A DNA stretch of 64,000 nt from assembly GCF_949628265.1 (NCBI RefSeq), contig NC_088786.1:42615681-42679680 (forward strand), written 5' to 3'. Positions within the stretch are counted from its first letter, which is position 1. Each line of letters starts with the position of its first letter. This DNA is from Cloeon dipterum (lineage: Eukaryota > Arthropoda > Insecta > Ephemeroptera > Baetidae). Positions 36,290 through 47,787 of the stretch are shown here, piece by piece. The position numbers were made by a program, and so were the translations under genes. The notes under the pieces are model-generated. The model saw only the letters and a program-made list of their open reading frames with translations, was not told the origin of the DNA and did not search any database.

Positions 36290-37630
36290 TTAAGCAGGCT
36301 GGTTCTTACTCTGCAGACGCACAAGGTATTTCACGTAACCTGGAAAAAGCGTTACCACCAAAAGTGTCCCGAGGAAGGAGACGACTGCGAGAGAAGCAGA
36401 AATGCTCATTAGGACTTGCTGCAACGCTGATTGTGTTGCGAGTCGGCGGATGGAGTAAACCTGCAACAATTGAGAACATTTTGAAAAACTTTTTTATTCA
36501 CAAACACGTAACACACAATTCCCATCGTTCAAACAAACATTTTCAGCGGCAGGATAAGAAAGAATGTTTTCCAACTACAACACACGACATTTAACATTTT
36601 TTTAGATAATTTCAACATCTTGTCTATTGGTTTTTCCAGGAATAACTGTTCAGTGCGCTATATGTGCCGCTTTTTGAAACCAACACACACGCCTACGACT
36701 TCTCTAAACATGGAAGGAGCATCGCAGCAGTCTGGCCCGTATTTTCAATTAATCCTCATCCAGCAACCATGCGCGTGTTGCCGGCTCGGCGGACACAGCA
36801 ACAGCAGTGTTAATTCAAAGCTCAAGCGGAGTAATTATTCAGCAGATATATTGCTTTTATTAGCCAGCTCGTTAGCTCGCCATCAGCTCCGGAAAAACGC
36901 TATTTCTGTAAATGGTATTGTTCGCTACGCGTGAGTGATTTTTCCTCTTGGATAAACTTTGTCGCGGAATTATCTTTTCAGGAATTAGTTGCGTATTTGA
37001 CGATCATGCTTAGGCGTATTCCAAGTTTGAAAAGTGCGTGGCTTGTGACAGTTATCAAATCTCTTTGATAAAACGCCGACATTGTTTTTTTTAGAAATTC
37101 AATACTATAATGAGGTTGGTCTTGAAAGATTTTTTCTATTGCACGCAGCCATTGTACCAATACAATATTCAATGGTCGGACTTGGCCTGAGACACAACAT
37201 GAATAAATTCCTAACAAAATATAAAAATACCGAGCTTTAAAATAAAATGTATCACAGAGTCGTGTCAAAAATAAAAATAAAAAATAAATAAATGAAACAC
37301 TTTGGGGCGATCAGTGCAATCAAAGTTGTAACGACATTTCTAGATGAAATATGATTTGCTTACCACCCAGCGGTCGAGGTCTGTAGCATTTTTGACTGCG
37401 CAATCAGCTTTGATTTTTGCGAGCTGGGGCTGAAAAAAAATACAAAAGACAGTTTTATGATTCTATCTCATTATTTTACATTTGTTCTCAAACAATATAT
37501 TGAAAAGAGCAAGTACCATCGGATCATTTTGGGCGAGTTGACAGGTGAGATGACACACTCCGACGGTGACCACAGCAATGGACAGGGCATATAAGAATAT
37601 TAATGTGGCGCATTTCATTTTGGGACCCAT
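36290..37630 (-). CDS. Family T gene T-e: 116-aa two-segment membrane protein, intact
   Basis: Exons are 37,630-37,517 (38 codons), 37,429-37,364 (22) and 36,460-36,290 (56 plus stop); introns of 87 and 903 bases, phase 0. The start reads MGPKMKCATLIFLYALSIAV, with the first membrane segment at about 8-28. The loop exon PQLAKIKADCAVKNATDLDR has an Asn-Ala-Thr sequon. The last exon is nearly identical to T-d's in the membrane segment and tail. The poly(A) signal AATAAA lies about 40 bases after the stop. The non-coding first exon has its donor at 38,133. Within intron 2 a frame ending SMIVKYATNS is also open in T-d, but the exon leading to it is not conserved. Confidence 0.7.
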
Positions 37631-38347
37631 GGCTCGAAAGCGAAGCGGGAAAGCTGGATTTCTGAAACCAAGAAGAAACCAACAAATCAGATTTAGATAC
37701 CGGCTGGCAAAAACAAACATTAACGCATTCCCGCAAGAAACGGTTATCCGCGTATTGACAGAAACTGTTCAAAAGTACATCTTTTGGATGTCCTGAAGGA
37801 AGTCGAATTTCTTTGCTGGTTTACACAGCGAAATTTGCCAATAAGAAAAGATTATTCTATTAAAAACTTAATAATTTCAACACTTTGTGGTTCGAATTGT
37901 TAACGGAAGGAGAGTCAAAGCAAAAGGAGTTTTTTTCTGAGTAGTTATTGTGGATCGAGTACTGGACTGGCTGCCCAATGTCAGAGACAAACACTTATTG
38001 CAAAAAAATTACTGGAGCTTTTTATGTTATTTCCTTTTTTAAGGCAAATTATCAATAGTGAAAGATGGAATAAAAAACAAAGAAACATCTGCGCAGTAAA
38101 AATAGGAGAAACTCTGGAAAATAGGTCAGAACCTGCAAAATATGAGGGAAGCAGCGACTCCGTCCGTCCGACCGTCCGTCCGTCCGTCGGGCAGGGATGT
38201 CGGCACAAGACTGAGCGCGCATCGTGTTGGCGGGCAATAGATTAATAATTCTCATTTGCGAGTGCGTGCGCATAGAGTCCCTATTCCCAATCGGTTTTCT
38301 GTGCGTGCGCAACAAACTCGCGAGTTCGTGGCAGGGATTTTTACAAT

Positions 38348-39524
38348 TTATCGCCGACCGAAGTGCACATATGAGTAAAATGCTCCGAAATTGTTTTCTT
38401 TCCGTATTTTCTCAGCTCTGGACAGGTGCCAGTCGCAATCTTGGATATTTCTCAAAAGTGCATTGACTTCCTTCCGGACCTGAGTGTCATCGAATATTTT
38501 GCAGGCTAGAAGGACACGCAGGACGATTGCCTCCATGTCGGACGCTCGAGAACCTACCTAAGTTGACGTGTTGCGAAGCGAGAGAGTAAATAAGTCTGCA
38601 TAGAAACTGTGCAGAGCTCATTTGCATAACAGAATGAGCAATTGAGCATGATGCTTTCACGTTTGCCACCGAGCTTCTTTTCAGCACAACTCATTTTTCC
38701 GCATTCAGAGTTCAGGTAAAAAAATGTGACACACAATCTGGATTGAAATCATCTCTGTCGACTAATTTGTTTGTTAGAATATTTTAAATAAACAGTAAAT
38801 ATACATTAGTATAGTGACACAGATGCTTTAAAATGCTTCGCACTTTGCAATCAAATAATTTGATGACATCAGTAATGTTGGAAAGAATGGAAGTATGTTT
38901 TACTACCGACTATTTTGTAAATAAGTGAGAATAAACATCTTTTAATGCCGGAAAAGGTGACGTTTAAACTTTCACCTACATAACTTTTCTACTAAATCCA
39001 AAGTTGCGTTTAAAATAAAAAAGTTTTACGATGTATAGCGAGAATTTTACATTGCAGATATCTCAACTTGGACAAAAAAATCTCTCTTGCGGATAATAAT
39101 TTAGCTCGCTTCACAATAATAAAATCTATAATCAATGCATTAATAAACAGATGCAACTCTATACTTTCAAAATAATTTACTCACCATCTGCGGCTCTGGA
39201 ATAGTACAATCGAGGAAATTCTTTGAAATTGGAAACATAAACAATTAACTATCAATGTTTCAAAATAACCTACCCTCATAATTTTATTGCAGTTTCGGCA
39301 AAAGGGGTTAGGAGTTTGGGTGGTGGTCGTAGGCCTCACTTTGCTCGTAGTATAGTTGTCTTTTTTATTGTTGATTTTGTGGAAGATCTTGCGCACTGAA
39401 TCACTGGATTTTTGAATGTATTAACTATAAATTTAAGATATTTGGTCAAACCAGTGACAATGAGAAGCACGAAAAGAATTATTCTGAAGGCTAGAAGTGC
39501 CATTTCACTAAACACGGACTGCAT
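38348..39524 (-). CDS. Gene C: 146-aa putative membrane protein, four coding exons
   Basis: Proposed exons are 39,524-39,452, 39,395-39,274, 39,220-39,185 and 38,557-38,348. Introns are 56, 53 and 627 bases; the first junction is phase 1, the others phase 0. All have GT-AG ends, including a strong GTGAGT after 39,185. The N-terminus MQSVFSEMALLAFRIILFVL is a membrane segment followed by a basic stretch, then TTTTQTPNPFCRNCNKI with a CxxC, then a helical C-terminal part (DTQVRKEVNALLRNIQD). A non-coding first exon probably ends at 39,948. The 56-base first intron is the weakest link: without it the frame stops after 62 residues. The last 12 or so codons overlap sequence duplicated from T gene 5' regions, so the true end may differ. 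Confidence 0.5.
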
Positions 39525-39947
39525 CACCTGCAACCTATTTCTCTCTACCGAATTTAATGCCAGAATTAAAAACAACTCGGGTTTTCCATTCCCTGACGTA
39601 CTGCTTTTTAATTATATTAGAGGCATTTTGGGAAATCGGTTTGTATCATAGTTTCAGTAAAATTCGTGGATGCGGCTTTTAATTTAGTCATTTTGTAGTG
39701 CAGGCTCGTTTAATGAATGAGTTTTTCATCTGAGATTAATATCTTATTCATATGAGATCTTATGATTAAGATATCTCCAAAGAAATAAATTTTAAATTCA
39801 AAGTCAGAATGCATTTTCTCTAATTAATCAATTTATGGTATATATTAAAAGTGATTCAGGTGAAATGAAGCCAAGAGGCAATAAAAAGTGCAGCAAGAAC
39901 ACGACAAATATAGTTAATGCCGTTTCAATTAAGTCTCGATTTGTTAC

Positions 39948-40150
39948 CTGAGGAATAAGGCGAAAAATGTCGCGGAGAAAACCGGGAAAATGACCTCGAC
40001 TGATTGTGAGTGAGTGCATTAGCTGTGCGTTTTCTGCTCCCTCTCACGCGCGCTTGTTTATCAGCTTTTGTGCGACTGCATGTCGTTTGAAAAGCGGCAT
40101 ACGTTTGATTCCGACCAACTGCACACAGAACTAATAAAGCTAATGAAATC
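39948..40150 (-). other. Shared non-coding 5' exon ('N' block), copy 3, probably first exon of gene C
   Basis: Donor TTATTCCTCAG|GTAACAAATC at 39,948, about 420 bases upstream of the gene C start codon. Upstream sequence aligns with 10,700-10,870. Confidence 0.45.
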
Positions 40151-40498
40151 TCCAAGTGACAAAAGAGTCAGTTTAATTCGTCCTTCATCGCAGGAACTAG
40201 GCCGTGCCGTAATTGATATAGAGGGATGTGCAAGTTTTTATAATCGATTCTAAAATTGTTAATTGTATACTAAAATGCATAGTTTTCATTCGTAAAAAAA
40301 ACGAAAATCGAGGGCAATTTTTACCTATTTGTCGCTGGATCTTTACAAGGGGGCGTGACTCGCGGTAATTATTAAAAAAAGGTGGAAAATTGATAAATAT
40401 TTTGGTAAAAATTTGAAATTTTTAAAGATTAATTGATTTCGAAGTAATTATTCTCGAATAGGAACGAACATGCGTGTACTCACTGTGGGACGTGCGTT

Positions 40499-40594
40499 TC
40501 ACAGGCAAAAAACGGTCGCGTAGAGCACGGCGAGAGACCCGACGTAGAGCACGAATGCCATCAGGTAGAGGCCAACGACAACCAGTTCGGCCAT
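40499..40594 (-). CDS. Family M gene M5: 31-aa single-pass microprotein
   Basis: MAELVVVGLYLMAFVLYVGS then LAVLYATVFCL and a stop; it differs from M4 by one residue (Ile to Leu at position 9). The acceptor and 5' UTR are the same, and the 5' exon donor is at 41,101. It is part of a duplicated block of about 1.75 kb shared with M4, including the intronic MITE. Retention of an identical short frame in two copies is suggestive, but the copies are too similar to be a strong test of selection. Confidence 0.5.
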   Translation of the reverse strand: MAELVVVGLYLMAFVLYVGSLAVLYATVFCL

Positions 40595-40684
40595 TGCAGT
40601 CTGCAAACAATTTTAAAAGTAAATATCCTTTAAACCGGATTGCTAATGAGCATAATATGTGTATTATTTCACCAGCTCTTGGTG

Positions 40685-41032
40685 TTCGAAGCCGCCAGCA
40701 GTTGGAACCACCGTATAATTCCGTATTAAATTTTTAGTTTTAAGGCACTTCCGTTGCGGTGTCAGACTCAATCCTGCTAATTATGCATTCTTCGCTTAAT
40801 ATGTGCTTTCTTTTGGCGTTCTGGAAACTAAAATCGATTTAAATATAAAATATTTTCTGACGTTTCTATGGCGAATGGCTGCACTGATTTTGGTTTTCAG
40901 CACATCAAAAGAAAGAAATTAAATGAAGAATTCACATGGTGATATGATTGAGTCTGAAATCGCAGCGGAAGTGTTTTGAAATAAATTTTCTTACTAAAGT
41001 ATATGGTGGCGCCAACTGTTGGCGGCTTCGAA
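40685..41032. mobile_element. MITE with about 30-bp inverted ends, copy in M5 intron
   Basis: The left end TTCGAAGCCGCCAGCAGTTG and the reverse complement of the right end, TTCGAAGCCGCCAACAGTTG, match and continue through CCACC and TATA. Length is 348 bases, non-coding. No clear target duplication. Related ends occur at about 43,070 (CCGCCAACAGATGGCGCC). Confidence 0.55.
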
Positions 41033-41100
41033 AACTAAGGGCCTATGCAACTTGTGCCCTCCAGCACTTTTACAAATATTAGAATATTACTGTGATTTAC

Positions 41101-42800
41101 CAATGTGTGTGCGTGTTGCGATGCGAGGTGGCTGGCAGCTGCAGTGAGATTAACTCGCCGCCGATGGACCGCGGTGCGAGCGAGTCTGCGTGCTCCATCA
41201 CATCACTGCCGCCGCCGCCGCACCGCCAACCCTTTGCACACTGCTGCTTTTAGAAAATATTACGATCGAGGTAGATTTGCAATTTGCATGCCACGAGTCG
41301 GGTTTCGCAATTAATTTTCTCGCTCTTTTTAATTGACCGGGAAACGAGATGTGCGATACGCGGTAGCATTTTTAAAAATGACCCTTGCTGAGGTCTAATT
41401 TTCCCGATCAATTGCAAATCCAGTTCGACTGTAATTATTGGAAATAGCATCATCGGAAGCAGAAGCATGCCATATGCGTGGGTTTGCGGTTAGTTGGAAA
41501 TTAAATATACGAGTGATTAAAAAATTTAAATTTTTACTCTCAACGAGGTGATAATTCGACACGTCATAATTTGTCTTTGACGAAGGGAAACTAATAAATT
41601 TAATTCCCAGTTATGAAATTATGAATTAAGGCGAGAGAAAATTGCATCGTGTCTGCCTTCTAAACGTATTTGATCCACCTGTTGCTGCAGATTCTTGACA
41701 ACCGCCACGCTTCGTAAATAAAATTTCCATCGTTGCTTGGCTGAGCTTGAAGAATTACTCATTTTAAAACTGACAGTGAGTGGGCCTGTGAGAACCGGTT
41801 TCCACGTGCCAGTCAGTAATTGGAAAAATGCATTTGTTCTAAAAAAATGTCAAATACATGTAACGCTTGCTATAATTGCTTTGTCAAAGTCAGTTTTGAG
41901 TACGAAAATCGATATGCAGCCGACGCTCTGGCAATTTTCTCTCAACTAACCGTGTTGTTTAAAGTGTATCACCTGTTTGTGTGATTACGAGCTCCACCCC
42001 GACAGATTGCCATGACAACAACGCTGCGTGATGGCTCGCTCTTCAATTTGCTTCGTGCCGCCGCTCTCTGCCTCTCCAATTCTCGTGGGGCAATTGGTCG
42101 TCTTATACCCTTGATTTTAAGAATTTTTGTTTCAAAATTGAATTAAAATATTTTATCATTAGCATCCAAATTGTTCGTTACAAAACAAGGGTTTTTAATG
42201 GTATTGTTGCTATATGCAGCACAGCACAACAGATAAATTCTGCGTTTCCAATTGTTTATTTTTATAGAATATGTATCTAATTTTATTCATTTTAAAGAGA
42301 GAAAAAATACTTCCATTTTTGCAAATATTTTGCTTAGTTTTCTGGAAATTGTATCAATGATCATTTTTATTTTTTTTTTTAATTTTATTTCGAAATATCG
42401 GTGCAATATTTTTTTAACGAAATATGGACCAAATAATTTAATTAATTTTTCAAAGTACTATTTTGATCAGTAAATATCTAAATGAATTGAGTGTAAAAAA
42501 CCTGTTTATTTCACACGACAAAAGCCGTACTTTTTGCAAAAAAAAAAAATGGACAGCACTAGGCCCTTCTTCGCAGCAGTCGGCATGAATTTGAATGTCG
42601 TCAGATGACGAGTAAGCCATGCGCCATGCAGTGTTCGTTGCGCAGACACGCGGTGACGCGTCGGTGTTGTCGCCGCCATCTGCAAGCCGGCGGGCGAACT
42701 CGCTGACGCTAGCTTTGCTATTGATCGATTTTTGCGTCTTGAAAGCGCGCGAGCGAGCCACGTGCTTGCAAAGGTTGTGATACAAATCAACTTTTGAGCG
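41101..42800 (-). promoter_or_regulatory. 5' exon and conserved upstream blocks of M5
   Basis: The 5' exon donor is at 41,101 (GTAAAT). Upstream blocks at about 41,620, 41,850 and 42,550 are in the same order as for M3 and M4. Confidence 0.45.
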
Positions 42801-43071
42801 CATAAACTACTTCTTAAATATACTTAATGCCGTTTTCATTTTTAGCAAGAAAAAAAGCAGTAAAATAATCTTCCACGAATCATGCAATGGAACGAAACCT
42901 TGGTGGTTGTTGACACATCCATTAGGCACTTGACGGCCTAACGAGACCTAAAATGTTCTATGTAAATTAATAAAGCGGCCACATTCCGGCACTGCCGGCA
43001 CCATAACGAAATTCGGCTTTTTTTAAATTTGCCCAAATTACCATATATATCTTTTAATCATATGTCTTATC

Positions 43072-43235
43072 CGGAACCGCCAACAGATGGCGCCACCGTA
43101 TACCTTCGTAGTTAATTTAATTTTAAGCGCTTCCGCTGCGCTTCAGAAACGTCGGAAAATATTTTTTTAGTTCAGAAATAGTTTTTCACGATTCTACGGT
43201 GATTGGCTGAACTGATTTTAGTTTAAAGATCGTTT
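43072..43235. mobile_element. Partial MITE related to 40,685-41,032
   Basis: CCGCCAACAGATGGCGCCAC followed by CGTATA matches the element end, and GATTGGCTGAACTGATTTTA matches its interior. The right end is lost at a junction with the 43,240-43,640 duplicated block. Confidence 0.4.
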
Positions 43236-43239
43236 TTCG

Positions 43240-43640
43240 AAAATTCCATGTTCCTACTTAAAAAATAAAAGGAAGGTGGCTGGGTTTTTTCATCGAAACA
43301 CGATTTATTTATACATATTACACTCTCAGAACAATCACTCGTGCGAGCACTTGTCGAGAATCGCATACCGACATTGCGTAATACTCTTGAACTTTTGAAG
43401 TGCACGCCGACCCTCTGACGAACTTTGGCACAAAAGCAGAGCAGAATGTCGCTAGGTGCAGGTGAGCGAGAAGCCTCAAAATTTGCTCTTGATGAAATTA
43501 TAATTTTCTCATTAACACCTATTGAAATTGCGAAGCCGCCGCGCGAGGAGAGTGAACAAGCGCATTGTCACGCTGCTGACCGCCAGCGAGCGGGAAAATG
43601 AAAAGTAATTGACCTACTTTCGCCAAATGGCGAGTTGTGT
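43240..43640. repeat. 400-bp duplicated block, copy 1, with a 51-codon plus-strand frame
   Basis: Nearly identical to 52,425-52,810. On the plus strand, 43,446-43,601 encodes 51 residues (MSLGAGEREASKFALDEIII and on, ending RQRAGK), and copy 2 keeps the frame with one substitution. It may be coding or just a recent duplication. A diverged fragment of the right part lies near 5,590-5,670. Confidence 0.55.
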
Positions 43641-43769
43641 CGAGATTAAATATGTACATATATGTGCTGACGCGGGGCAACGGAACGACTGAACTGAGAG
43701 CGTTGGTGTGAAAAATCCCAATCGTCACATTTGCAGTGAATGAGACTCAAACAATCTAGTTGACGCTTT

Positions 43770-43870
43770 TTTTATTCGCTTCTCAGCAGACACAAGATAT
43801 TCCAAGAATCTTGGACGAATCGTTATCACCAAAATAGTGACGAAAAAGAAATAATCTGATTAATTGGCTT
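43770..43870 (-). pseudogene. Fragment of a family T last exon (T-f)
   Basis: The sequence encodes FFFVTILVITIRPRFLEYLV, matching the second membrane segment and tail of T-h (GTILAVVIRPSHLEYLVSAD), then AATAAA. No acceptor, loop exon or start exon is found upstream, so only the 3' end remains. Confidence 0.6.
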
Positions 43871-43899
43871 AAAACTGTCACATTCCAGCACCGCAGGAA

Positions 43900-45560
43900 T
43901 GATAATTTTTGTTTTTGGGATGCCAGATCATTTTCAGAAAAATCAACAAACTAATCTGCGTTCGGTGATTAAAGTTAAACTCTAAATTCTGCAACAAAGG
44001 TCTGCGCTGGGTACGCTAACTCTACAAAGAATAGAACATTTATTTAGATCCACGGCTTACGAAAAAATTACATTCAAGCAAATATTGAAAAAATAATCGC
44101 TGATTATAATTAGGGCTGTGCATTTTAGTAATCGATATACAATTTTATTATTTCCGGGGCACAGTCAAATTGCTGCCGGTGAAATTCTGTGCAAGAAAAA
44201 CAAATTTTCAGAATGTTAGTTTTGTGGCAATCAAAGTTGAAATTTTTGAAACCCGGATCGAATCCGCCGCTCTCCGGAGAGTGACATTTAATTAGGAAAT
44301 GTGCCCGTCATTTTAAAAAAAAAAATCAATTTTTCCGTGTCCTGTTTACTTCAACGCAATATGTAAGGATCGAAATTTAACCACCAAAGGTTGATTACGA
44401 CCATCAGGTTCTTACCCTGACATTGCCCTGAGGGTCAGATTGCGATGGAACGCCCAAAAATTGTCATGTTCGGTGTCGTTTCACTGTGTTTTATCCCATC
44501 AGTGTTCGAATTTTGTTATGAATATTTTACACGGCATAAAAAATTATGTTCTTGGAAAATTTTGCGTGCCAAACTTAACTATTTAGACGTTTTTTTGCAA
44601 TTTTAGACAGTTTTGGCAAATTTATACGGTTTTAGGTGATTTTAAATGTGGTTTAAATAGCTTTATAATGTGCTCATTTGATAGTCCCGCAATAATGAAC
44701 TGAAGCTTAGAAAAAATAGTCGATCGTCTAAAATTCACAGCTCTAATTCTAATTTATTGGTTGCAAACGACAAATACTGTATATTTATCTGAATAATGGT
44801 TCGATTAGTAATTACAGGATGCAAATTTTCAAGCCGGAACTTTCAGCGGAAATGTATTCGCATTGGATGCTCCAGCTGCAAAATTTAGACTTTGCCGAAT
44901 ACCCACATGACCTATTGAAACGTGGCAACAAATAATGTGTATTTTACATGACATGCAACACGCAGAACTACAAATTTTCTGGCCTTTAAGCAGTTAGTTT
45001 TTCGGGTTCGAAATAGCACATTTTTTCATATTCGGCTGCAATGTTATTTTCCTTTAAATGAGCAACATTTAGGCTGTCACAAAAATTTCAATTTTGGTTC
45101 CCCGTTTTTCGAAAACTTGACTACTTAATTGAGATGATCTTGACCATCGACCCATACGAATTCGGTCAGCGTGGACCACTACTACATTAATCGAACACAT
45201 TATTTTTTAGACACCAAATTTTTTCAAATTCCCTATCCTCGCAAAAGATGTTTGGTTCGACCGCCCCAAAATTGGCATTTTGCCAAAGACGCGTGTAGCT
45301 CCTCCGCAAGGGCAACACGGCCACCAAATTTAATTTCCTTTGTCAATCGTGACCAAATCAATTCACAAAATAACATCTATATTAATGGACATGTCTGCTT
45401 ATTCATCTTGCAGCCTTTTTGCGTGCACGTCTCACTACAACCCGGTCGTTCATTCAATTTCGAAATAGAGTGGTCCCTGAAACAAATTTCGAGACCAATT
45501 TATCTCATTTTCTAATCTCAATTTTTTAAACATTTTGATTTGAGAAAATAAGTGGTGTTG
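43900..45560. other. Intergenic AT-rich DNA
   Basis: No paralogous block or spliced exon is seen. A plus-strand frame at 45,171-45,515 (114 codons) has no support beyond length. Confidence 0.45.
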
Positions 45561-45572
45561 CCTTATACCTGA

Positions 45573-45903
45573 TCAACAGGTGTCAGGTGTCGGTGGAAGA
45601 GCCGTGGTGCTCCACGCCGACTCATCGCCAGCATCCTCGAGTCCGTGTTCAGGAAACTAAAATAAAATGGAATCAGATTCACTCGTTTCTTTAGTTTATA
45701 GATAAAGATAAAAAACATATTTAAATGTAGGCAAAGTCATTAGTAATTCGGGATTGGTATCTCTATCGCAGTGGCGATTAGTCGCTGCGAAAACTAACCT
45801 TCGAGGACTTGTGCCCCAGGCCACTTAAGAAGTAGGGAAGCCCGACCAAGAGTCCCAAAATAACGAAAATCATGACGCAGTAGATTATCGGGTTCTCCAT
45901 CAT
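45573..45903 (-). CDS. Gene B: 62-aa single-pass membrane protein
   Basis: Exons are 45,903-45,799 (35 codons) and 45,656-45,573 (27 plus stop), joined in phase 0 across a 142-base GT-AG intron (AAG|GTTAGT, TTTTAG). Residues 6-27 form a membrane segment (IYCVMIFVILGLLVGLPYFL). The tail is acidic and Ser/Thr/Pro-rich, with ESAWSTTALPPTPDTC at its end. The frame is open upstream of the first ATG to the acceptor at 45,947 (TTACTTCCAG), so an additional upstream coding exon in phase 1 is possible, in which case this would be the C-terminus of a larger type I membrane protein. An N-block-like sequence lies near 47,000. Confidence 0.5.
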
Positions 45904-45999
45904 AGTTTCCTTGAGGCTCTCTCGTAAAAAGTAAGGAGGCTGGGTGTCTGGAAGTAAAAATTAAAAGATTTTCTTGTGTAATTTCAATTTGACGAATGG

Positions 46000-46860
46000 T
46001 ATGAAATTAATTGGCTATTAACTGATAACAATGCCTGCTTGTCAAAATCCACTATCTGGAGAGAAGATTCATTAATTGTGTGCAACGGCATCACGGGTGC
46101 GGGCAGATTTGCGATTAAATTTTCGTTCGAGCCATTTAGTATGAACTCTTACAGTGAGTGGATCGATGCAGGGCGAGACAGTCGAAAATCATTCGGATTT
46201 TTGGACGCAAATGGCAGTTGGCCGATAAGAAATTTGTTCTATACAATTTGCAATGGTCAAAAAACGACTTTGCATCTTTGCATTGTTAAAATTTCAAAAA
46301 ATTTCCAATATTTACGCATTTTCTAGCCAGATTTTGATTCCTCGTGGTCGAGATGTGTCCAACAGCGTATGAAACCTTTGTTGTGAAATAAACTGGATTT
46401 CAAATTAAGGCCGGAGACCGTTGTCATGCTAATCTAGATTTTCCAAAAAGGCCCTCGGCCTTGATAATAGAATGCGTTCTAGATTGGTTTATGAACTCGT
46501 ACAGACATATTTATTTGAAAAAGAGTTAAAATAAAAATTCTCACGATCTTGTACTGAAGCTTTTGACAAGTTTGCAAATAATATGAAAATTAAAAAGCAA
46601 AATATTGTTCCTAAAGTCTATGATACACCTGCTATGTTAAATACCGATTGGAAAAAACCAAATTGTAAAGATCGTTCCAAGTTATCGAGATATTCTATTC
46701 ATACAAATGCTGGAAATAGTTGTACGCCGTCGGCGTTAAATAAATATGTATTCTATTCTATTATCATGCTAACTTTGGAGCCACTTTTTTCTGAGCTTTT
46801 ACGGTGCTACAAGGGATCAGTTCATGCATTGGAAACAAGCATTTACCCTTTAAACAACTA
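46000..46860. other. Region upstream of gene B; two unsupported plus-strand frames
   Basis: Frames of 95 codons (46,039-46,326) and 92 codons (46,583-46,861) are open on the plus strand. The first looks less biased than random AT-rich frames but has no splice or paralogue support. I see nothing certain here. Confidence 0.3.
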
Positions 46861-46899
46861 AATACGTACGGATACATACACAAATAAAGTATGACAAAG

Positions 46900-47260
46900 C
46901 CAAAACGCCTTGGCAAGTCACTCCCGTTTTCACTCGCATAATTTCCAGCTTCAATGCGTACGAATATGTGCTTGAAATGAGGCTGAGGACGTATTCTAGG
47001 AAATCTTGAGTGGGCAGGCAGGTAAAAAAATCGCAAGGACACGGCAACTTGGAACTCGACCGAGTGTTTGAGTGTTGCGCATTTGCATGAGTGCAATTTC
47101 TGCTCCCTCTCACGCACTTGTTAGTCTTCTTCAGCGGCTATTTCGTTTGCAAAGCGGCAAAGTTGGTGATTCCGACCAACTGCACACGGAACAAATAGAA
47201 CTAATTAAAACTCGAAGTGATACAAAAAGTGAATTAACGCGATCATCCTTCAGGAACCGG
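46900..47260 (-). other. Diverged N-block (5' exon/promoter region), possibly of gene B
   Basis: Aligned with 35,640-35,950 and, more distantly, 40,000-40,200. The standard donor CTCAG|GTAACAAATC is not preserved. Confidence 0.35.
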
Positions 47261-47579
47261 ACCGTGACATAATTGCTTAGCGATGTGAAAGTTCGTAAAA
47301 GTTCGAAAATTGGGAAAATAGTAAATGGTGTTTCTCTTTTGAACAATCGATGCGGTTTCTATTTGCCACTATTGACAACATGAGTTTGTTTTGAACAAAT
47401 TATTTTAAAAAGATTTTGCCATGCACTCTAAATAAAGGGGGATCGAAGTGGGTGGAAACCAGGTGGAAAATTGAAAAATATTTTGGTGAATCCTTGAACT
47501 AGTTAAGGATTCATTGATTTCGAAGAAATTGTTCTCAAATAGGAACGAACATGCATGTACTCGCTGTGAGGCACGCGTT

Positions 47580-47675
47580 TCACGTGCAAAAAACGGTCGC
47601 GTAGAGCACAGCAAGAGATCCGAAGAAGAGCACGCATGCCATCAGGTAGAGGCCCAAGGTAATCAGTTCGACCAT
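47580..47675 (-). CDS. Family M gene M6: 31-aa single-pass microprotein
   Basis: MVELITLGLYLMACVLFFGS then LAVLYATVFCT and a stop. It differs from M4 at nine positions yet keeps the length, the hydrophobic character and the same stop position. The acceptor before it is TTTTAAAATTGTTTGCAG. The 5' exon donor is at 47,788 (GTGAGT). Because M6 is more diverged than M4/M5, its intact short frame is the better hint that a 31-residue product is real. It lies downstream of T-g and T-h, completing a T-T-M unit. Confidence 0.52.
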   Translation of the reverse strand: MVELITLGLYLMACVLFFGSLAVLYATVFCT

Positions 47676-47787
47676 TTTTCTGCAAACAATTTTAAAAGTT
47701 GATTCTCTGAACCGGACTGCAATCGAGCATATTTGCATTAATTGGACCATGCAATTTGGACGAGTATATGTTTAAAAAGTGACTCAC

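Noticed and set aside
32720..37268. Frames in intron 2 of T-d and T-e that both end SMIV(N/K)YA(I/T)NS
   Set aside because: The last 30 or so residues look conserved because the DNA was duplicated. The upstream part differs, and in T-e the frame leading from the loop exon stops earlier.
46039..46326. 95-codon plus-strand frame near gene B
   Set aside because: Composition is reasonable, but there is no paralogue, no splice support and no recognisable motif. In 64 kb such a frame can arise by chance.
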